Assembly: GCF_024137025.1 (NCBI RefSeq)
Contig: NZ_JAMYJR010000006.1
Span: 1-64,000 of the forward strand
From: Paractinoplanes aksuensis
GTDB taxonomy: Bacteria > Actinomycetota > Actinomycetes > Mycobacteriales > Micromonosporaceae
Reading direction: 5' to 3'
Length of the DNA: 64,000 bases
The position numbers were made by a program, and so were the translations under genes. The notes beneath the pieces were generated by a model. That model did no database searches and was not told the DNA's origin. It worked only from the letters and a program-made list of their open reading frames with translations. Shown one piece after another: positions 60,177 through 64,000 of the stretch. Positions within the stretch are counted from its first letter, which is position 1; each line of letters starts with the position of its first letter.

Positions 60177-60857
60177 ATGAGTGCCGTGCTGTTGATCGAG
60201 GACGACGACCGGATCCGGCTGTCGCTGGCCATGGCCCTGGAGGACGAGGGCTACACGACGCATGCCGTGGCCACCGCCGAGGAGGGCCTGGAGCTGCAGC
60301 GCCGGCAGCCCGCCGACACCGTGCTGGTCGACCTGATGCTGCCGGGCATGGACGGGTTCGAGTGCATCCGCCAGCTGCGGCGCACCGACGACGTGCCGAT
60401 CGTCGTGGTCAGCGCCCGCGACGACACCCACGACATCGTGGCCGGGCTCGAGGCCGGGGCCGACGACTACGTGGTCAAGCCGGTCGCCGTGAAAGAGCTG
60501 GCGGCCCGGCTGCGGGCGCTGCGGCGGCGGGGGCGGGCGGCCTCGGCCACCCCGGCCGTCACCGTGCTCACCTTCGGTGACCTCGAGATCCGGCCCGAGG
60601 CGGGCGAGGTGCGGTTGCACGGCGAGGTCGTCGCGGTCACCCGTACGGAGTTCCGGCTGCTCTGTGAGCTGGCCGAGCACCCGGGCCAGGTGCTCTCACG
60701 CCAGCAGCTGCTGAGCCGGGTCTGGGAGTACGAGATCGGCGACGAGCGCCTGGTCGACGTGCACGTGGGCCGGCTCCGCCACAAGATCGAGGACAGCGCG
60801 GGCAAGCCACGGCACCTGGTGACCGTCCGCGGTCTGGGCTACAAGCTGCAGCCGTGA
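60177..60857 (+). CDS. OmpR-family response regulator, AfsQ1-like
   Basis: A 226-residue response regulator. The receiver (residues 1-115) has the acidic pocket IEDDD, phosphorylation site LVDLMLPG (Asp52), the VSARDD switch and VVKPVAVKEL Lys. The winged helix (about 130-226) contains TRTEFRLLCELAEHPGQVLS and HKIEDSAGKPRHLVTVRGLG. It is followed without gap by its kinase (GTGA overlap). The start ATG 60177 has no Shine-Dalgarno sequence and is probably leaderless. It likely regulates its own promoter and the lipoprotein gene at 62886 through the shared direct repeats. Confidence 0.92.
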   Translation: MSAVLLIEDDDRIRLSLAMALEDEGYTTHAVATAEEGLELQRRQPADTVLVDLMLPGMDGFECIRQLRRTDDVPIVVVSARDDTHDIVAGLEAGADDYVVKPVAVKELAARLRALRRRGRAASATPAVTVLTFGDLEIRPEAGEVRLHGEVVAVTRTEFRLLCELAEHPGQVLSRQQLLSRVWEYEIGDERLVDVHVGRLRHKIEDSAGKPRHLVTVRGLGYKLQP

Positions 60858-62191
60858 GGCGGGCCGGGCTGCGGACCCGGGTCAGCGCCGCGTTCGCCGT
60901 GGGCGCTCTGGCCCTGTCGGCGGGCGTCACTTTCGTCTCGTACGAGTTGATCAGTAACACGCTGTTCCGCGAGCGCGAGCGGGCGGCCGTGCGGGCCACC
61001 TACTTCGACGCGGCGGCGATCAACGCCGGGCTCGGCGCCAGCAGCCCGGACGTGGGGGAGCTGCTGCAGTCGCTCGACATCGGCGCCGACCGGTACGTCC
61101 TGCTGCAGCGCGGCGGCCAGTGGTACTCGCGCAGCGCCGGCCCGGCCGCGAGCAACGCCGTGCCGCAGGCCCTGCAGCAGATGGCCGCGGACGGCGAGGC
61201 GGGCGCCCAGCGGATCCGCCGCGACCGGGAGGCGGCGCTGGTCGTGGCCGTGCCGGTGCAGGGCGACGGCGTGTTCTACGAGATCGTCTCGCTGGGCGAG
61301 CTGGAACGGACGTTGCAGCTGCTCGCGCTGGTGCTGACCGCCGTCGCCATCATGGTGTCGGCCGGCGGCGCGGCGGTCGGCTGGTACGTCACCCGGCACG
61401 CCCTGCGCCCGCTGGCCGCGGTGGCCGAGGCAGCCAGCGGCATCGCCGAGGGCGACTTCGACACCCGGCTCGACCCCGACGCCGAACCCGACCTGGCCCG
61501 GCTCACCTCGTCGTTCAACCACATGGCGGACGAGTTGTCGCGCCGGTTGCAACGGGACCGCCGGTTCGCGGCCGACGTCAGCCACGAGCTGCGGTCCCCG
61601 CTGCAGACCCTGGCCGCCGCGGTCAGCGTGCTCAACCGGCGCCGGGACGGGCTCGACGAGCGGTCGGCGGCCGCGGTCGGGCTGATCGCCGACGAGGTCA
61701 CCCGGTTCCAGACGCTCGTCGACGACCTGCTCGAACTGGCCCGCAGCGACCAGCCGGTCCACCTCGAGGAGGCCGACATCGGGCTGCTGGTGGGCCGGGT
61801 GCTGAGCTCGCGGAACCTGCCCACCGACCTGGTGCGCATGGAGCCGGACACGCCGGTGGACTGGTCCGTCGACCGGCGGCGGGTCGAGCAGGCGCTGGGC
61901 AACCTGCTCGACAACGCGGTCCGCTACGGCGGGGGCCCGGTGGCCGTACGCGTGGGACCGGGCTTCTTGGAAGTGGACGACGCCGGCCCCGGAGTGCCGG
62001 ACGAGGCGCGCGCGACGATCTTCGACCGGTTCGTGCGGGGACCGGCCGCTAACGCGCGCGGCGGCGGCGACGGCACCGGGCTGGGCCTGGCCATCGTGGC
62101 CGAGCACGCGGCGGCCCACGGCGGCCAGGCGTCGCTGGCCGACCGGCCCGGCGGCGGCGCGCGGTTCCGGATCGACCTGCCTATGCGCTGA
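60854..62191 (+). CDS. Membrane sensor histidine kinase, AfsQ2-like
   Basis: A 445-residue kinase with two membrane helices (residues about 8-30 and 155-180) around an extracytoplasmic sensor of about 125 residues. It then has HAMP (ALRPLAAVAEAASGIAEGDF), HisKA with FAADVSHELRSPLQ (His244), and HATPase with LLDNAVRYGG, VDDAGPGVPD and GTGLGLAIV. It should phosphorylate the preceding regulator. GTG 60854 overlaps the regulator stop. The 3' end overlaps the convergent STAS gene by 11 bases. Confidence 0.93.
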   Translation: MRRAGLRTRVSAAFAVGALALSAGVTFVSYELISNTLFRERERAAVRATYFDAAAINAGLGASSPDVGELLQSLDIGADRYVLLQRGGQWYSRSAGPAASNAVPQALQQMAADGEAGAQRIRRDREAALVVAVPVQGDGVFYEIVSLGELERTLQLLALVLTAVAIMVSAGGAAVGWYVTRHALRPLAAVAEAASGIAEGDFDTRLDPDAEPDLARLTSSFNHMADELSRRLQRDRRFAADVSHELRSPLQTLAAAVSVLNRRRDGLDERSAAAVGLIADEVTRFQTLVDDLLELARSDQPVHLEEADIGLLVGRVLSSRNLPTDLVRMEPDTPVDWSVDRRRVEQALGNLLDNAVRYGGGPVAVRVGPGFLEVDDAGPGVPDEARATIFDRFVRGPAANARGGGDGTGLGLAIVAEHAAAHGGQASLADRPGGGARFRIDLPMR

Positions 62192-62504
62192 GCGCTTCCT
62201 CGACGTCCTCGTAGAGCGGGAAGACCTGGTGCAGCTTCATCGTGTGCAGCACCGTCACCACGTACCGGGACGGCGCGGCCAGCGACAGCGTGCCGCCGGC
62301 GCTCTTGGCCTCGTTGTAGGCCCGCACCAGCATGCTCAGCCCGGCCGAGTCGATGGTCGGCGCCGCGTGCAGGTCGACGATGACATGCCGATGATCGCGG
62401 ACGGCCTCGGTCAGCGACTCGCGCAACAGCTCGACGGCGTCCGCGTCGAGGTCGCTCAGCGGGGTGACCACCGCAGTGTCGGTGGCGTCGCGCACATCGG
62501 TCAT
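62181..62504 (-). CDS. STAS-domain anti-anti-sigma factor
   Basis: A 107-residue STAS protein with the phosphorylatable serine in TIDSAGLSMLVRAYNEA and the first strand TAVVTPLSDLDADAVELL. It is the second RsbV-like protein in the window and lacks an adjacent anti-sigma kinase; the hub at 12652 or an unlinked RsbW-like protein could be its partner. ATG 62504 overlaps the stop of the upstream membrane protein gene (ATGA), so both are in one operon. Confidence 0.88.
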   Translation of the reverse strand: MTDVRDATDTAVVTPLSDLDADAVELLRESLTEAVRDHRHVIVDLHAAPTIDSAGLSMLVRAYNEAKSAGGTLSLAAPSRYVVTVLHTMKLHQVFPLYEDVEEALSA

Positions 62505-62785
62505 CGGATGCCCTCCTTCTCGGGCGTACGGCGGTCGGCGGTGGTCACCACGGCGGCGACCCCGGCCCCGCCGAAGAGCACCTGCAGGCCGAGTTCGGTG
62601 AGGCTGAACCCGGGGGGCAGGTCGGCGGCGATCCGCGTGACGGTCGTGGCGAACACGGCCATGCCCACGCCGACCGTGGGCGGCAGCCAGAACGGCACCC
62701 GGCGCCCGGCCCTCGTCAGCAGATGCCCGGCAATACCGAGCGCGCCGCCGACGAGGACGGCGGTGACCAGACTGGTGACCGTCAT
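62501..62785 (-). CDS. Small membrane protein co-transcribed with STAS gene
   Basis: A 94-residue protein with three hydrophobic segments (TSLVTAVLVGGALGIAGHLL, FWLPPTVGVGMAVFATTV, LQVLFGGAGVAAVVTTA). I recall similar small proteins in actinomycetes, but no function. ATG 62785 has GGAG upstream. It is divergent from the GerMN lipoprotein gene, and the direct-repeat operator lies between them at 62828-62846, so it might be controlled by the same response regulator. Confidence 0.68.
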   Translation of the reverse strand: MTVTSLVTAVLVGGALGIAGHLLTRAGRRVPFWLPPTVGVGMAVFATTVTRIAADLPPGFSLTELGLQVLFGGAGVAAVVTTADRRTPEKEGIR

Positions 62786-62827
62786 GGCTCCACAGTGACG
62801 GTCAAGGTTTGCGGAAGTTTCCCGGCG

Positions 62828-62846
62828 ATATGACAGTTCCATGACG
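62828..62846 (+). promoter_or_regulatory. Direct-repeat operator ATGAC-N6-ATGAC before the GerMN lipoprotein gene
   Basis: ATGAC at 62830-62834 and 62841-62845 have the same 11-bp period as the site at 60099, and the flanks match (ATATGACnGTTnCnTGACG then A-rich CCGGGG). CATCAT at 62874-62879 again ends six bases before ATG 62886. Confidence 0.6.
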
Positions 62847-62885
62847 GAGCCGGGGCGCCGGGCCGGCGCGAGGCATCATTCGGAT

Positions 62886-63443
62886 ATGCGGCGGGCCTGG
62901 ACGATCATGACGGTGGCCGTCGTGCTGCTCGGCGGCTGCGGTGTCCGCGCCCAGGACGAGCCGCACGGCGTCGACCTGCCGCGCCACCCGCTGACCACGC
63001 CCGGCGCGGGCCCGGCGGTGGCCGCGGGCGAGGTGGCGCAGGTGCTCTGCCTGGTCCGCGACGGCCGGTTGGTGCAGACCGTGCGGCGTACGCCGTCCTA
63101 CCCCGCGGTGCAGGCCCAGCTCGAGAGCCTGGCCGACGGGCCGACGCCGGAGGAACGCTCGACCGGCCTGGGTACGGCGCTGACCGGGCAGTCCCTGACC
63201 GGCCGGATGCTGGCCGGGGCCGAGGCGACCGTGGACGTCCCCGACTTCGACGAGGGCAACGCCCGCAACGACGAGATCCTGGCCTACGGGCAGATCGTAT
63301 GCACGCTGACGGCGCGGGCCGACGTGGGCTCGGTGGTCTTCACCCGCGACGGCCAGTCGCTGCAGGTGCCGCGGGCCGACGGCACGCTGACCGGCGGCCC
63401 GCTGCACAGCAGCGACTACGCGCGCCTGCTGGTGCCCGGCTAG
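62886..63443 (+). CDS. GerMN-domain lipoprotein
   Basis: A 185-residue lipoprotein. The signal peptide MRRAWTIMTVAVVLLGGC ends in the lipobox LGGC with Cys18. The mature part resembles the GerMN/LpqB-like sporulation-germination domain (VLCLVRDGRLVQTVRRTPSY, then the segment QAQLESLADGPTPEERSTGL and GTALTGQ). In actinomycetes such lipoproteins often accompany two-component systems (LpqB with MtrAB) and are thought to modulate the sensor. Its promoter copies that of the response regulator gene 2.7 kb away, so it is probably part of the same circuit. It overlaps the next gene's stop by four bases (convergent). Confidence 0.85.
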   Translation: MRRAWTIMTVAVVLLGGCGVRAQDEPHGVDLPRHPLTTPGAGPAVAAGEVAQVLCLVRDGRLVQTVRRTPSYPAVQAQLESLADGPTPEERSTGLGTALTGQSLTGRMLAGAEATVDVPDFDEGNARNDEILAYGQIVCTLTARADVGSVVFTRDGQSLQVPRADGTLTGGPLHSSDYARLLVPG

Positions 63444-63787
63444 CGCGTCGCGGCCAGGGCCGGGTGCCGAGCCTCCCATTCGTCGCGCACCTTGGCCGGC
63501 AGGTGCAGATGACGCCAGAGCCGGCGCAGCACGCTCGGGTTGAGCAGGTTGTTGATCTCACAGCAGTCGGCGGCCTGGCACAGCACGGTCTGGTAGGCCT
63601 GCCGTTGCTGGGCCGGATCCTCAAGGTCCAGCAGGCGGCGGCTGCGGTGCCCGGTGGCCATGTGTTTCGGCAGCTCGAGCAGGCCGACGCTGTGGCCGTG
63701 CAGGTCGTCGAGGCGGTCGGGGACGCTGGGGGCCCGGTTGGTCGGACCGCGCTGCTGGCGGCCGTCCCGGGCGGCGACGTACGGCAT
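63440..63787 (-). CDS. Conserved hypothetical protein
   Basis: A 115-residue soluble protein beginning MPYVAARDGRQQRGPTNRAP. It contains LLELPKHMATGHRSRRLLDL, then QTVLCQAADCCEINNLLNPS with three Cys, and a C-terminal LWRHLHLPAKVRDEWEARHP. The length and composition suggest a real small protein. I do not recognise the family. ATG 63787 lacks a Shine-Dalgarno sequence. The Cys trio (C-x4-CC) is worth noting as possible metal binding. Confidence 0.6.
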   Translation of the reverse strand: MPYVAARDGRQQRGPTNRAPSVPDRLDDLHGHSVGLLELPKHMATGHRSRRLLDLEDPAQQRQAYQTVLCQAADCCEINNLLNPSVLRRLWRHLHLPAKVRDEWEARHPALAATR

Positions 63788-63993
63788 GTGGTCAGGCTAG
63801 GCTCGCCCGTGCTCCCGGACGGGCGGGTCGGCCGGACAGGTTGTCAGGGTGCCGATTGTGTTGACTGTGATGAGCAGCAAGTCGCATTTCCCACTCCGCG
63901 CGTGACAACCGACCCCGGTGGGCGGCACCCTGAGGGCCACGTCGCAGCGGTGCGCGAGATCCGCCTCCGCGCGCGACCAACGCGGAGGGAACC

Positions 63994-64000
63994 ATGGACA
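63994..64000 (+). CDS. Start of a gene truncated by the right edge
   Basis: GGAGGGAACC-ATG is an excellent ribosome site with a start codon at 63994. Only two codons are visible (Met-Asp), so nothing can be said of the product. The 200 bases before it contain TTGACT (63861-63866), a -35-like word with a weak -10 17 bases later. Confidence 0.5.

Noticed and set aside
63792..63995. 67-codon minus-strand frame at the right edge
   Set aside because: Biased composition, and it covers the promoter and ribosome site of the plus-strand gene starting at 63994.

Overview
The window is a continuous, very GC-rich chromosomal segment with dense coding on both strands, many GTG starts, ATGA/GTGA stop-start overlaps, and strong third-position G/C bias. 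AfsR/SARP regulators, an SAV2177-type methyltransferase, DUF3159, CsbD, PadR-linked permeases, SpoIIE/STAS partner-switching proteins and secreted plant-polysaccharide hydrolases point to a filamentous actinomycete. I infer Micromonosporaceae (Actinoplanes-like), but only from gene style. I see no rRNA, tRNA, CRISPR array, phage or complete transposase gene.

Left part (1-24 kb): a truncated membrane protein with a 36-bp repeat tail; a PaaI-type thioesterase behind a KstR-like palindrome; an AfsR-like regulator whose DNA-binding domain is interrupted by a 24-bp minisatellite; a VanW protein coupled to a Ser/Thr kinase; a universal stress protein with an NmrA-like protein; a PadR-permease pair; a radical SAM protein with an unusual cysteine spacing; a 1353-residue signalling hub (kinase, receiver, phosphatase, anti-sigma-type kinase) with its STAS partner; a damaged haloperoxidase-like gene; a class A penicillin-binding protein coupled to a lipid-kinase-like gene; a 162-bp palindromic MITE inserted exactly in a stop codon; a metallophosphatase; and a frameshifted methyltransferase.

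Middle (24-48 kb): a repeat-rich noncoding block of about 1 kb with a 14-unit 20/21-bp minisatellite. It is followed by a divergent GH12 cellulase/xyloglucanase and GH43 arabinofuranosidase pair with two different LacI-type palindromes, then DUF3159, a CsbD protein behind a SigB-type promoter, secreted proteins, a membrane-anchored trypsin-like protease, a DrrAB-like ABC exporter next to a second AfsR-like regulator, a complete tctCBA tripartite carboxylate transporter, a GDSL hydrolase, two alpha/beta hydrolases, an enoyl-CoA hydratase, and a second ABC exporter.

Right part (48-64 kb): a GntR-TetR fusion regulator divergent from an ABC/FtsX exporter across an array of GCACTA operator half-sites; an EF-G paralogue with a candidate leader peptide and hairpin; GAPDH; a GlxA-type regulator; a redoxin without the second active-site Cys; a probable deletion scar joining the 3' ends of an MFS gene and a LysR gene; an SDR and an aldo/keto reductase; and an AfsQ1/Q2-like two-component system. 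Its promoter architecture (direct repeat plus identical -10/start spacing) is copied in front of a nearby GerMN lipoprotein gene, which suggests a local regulon.

Themes: envelope and stress signalling (kinase, partner switch, two-component system, PBP, VanW, CsbD, USP), exporters each paired with a local regulator, and repeated birth of short in-frame or intergenic minisatellites.
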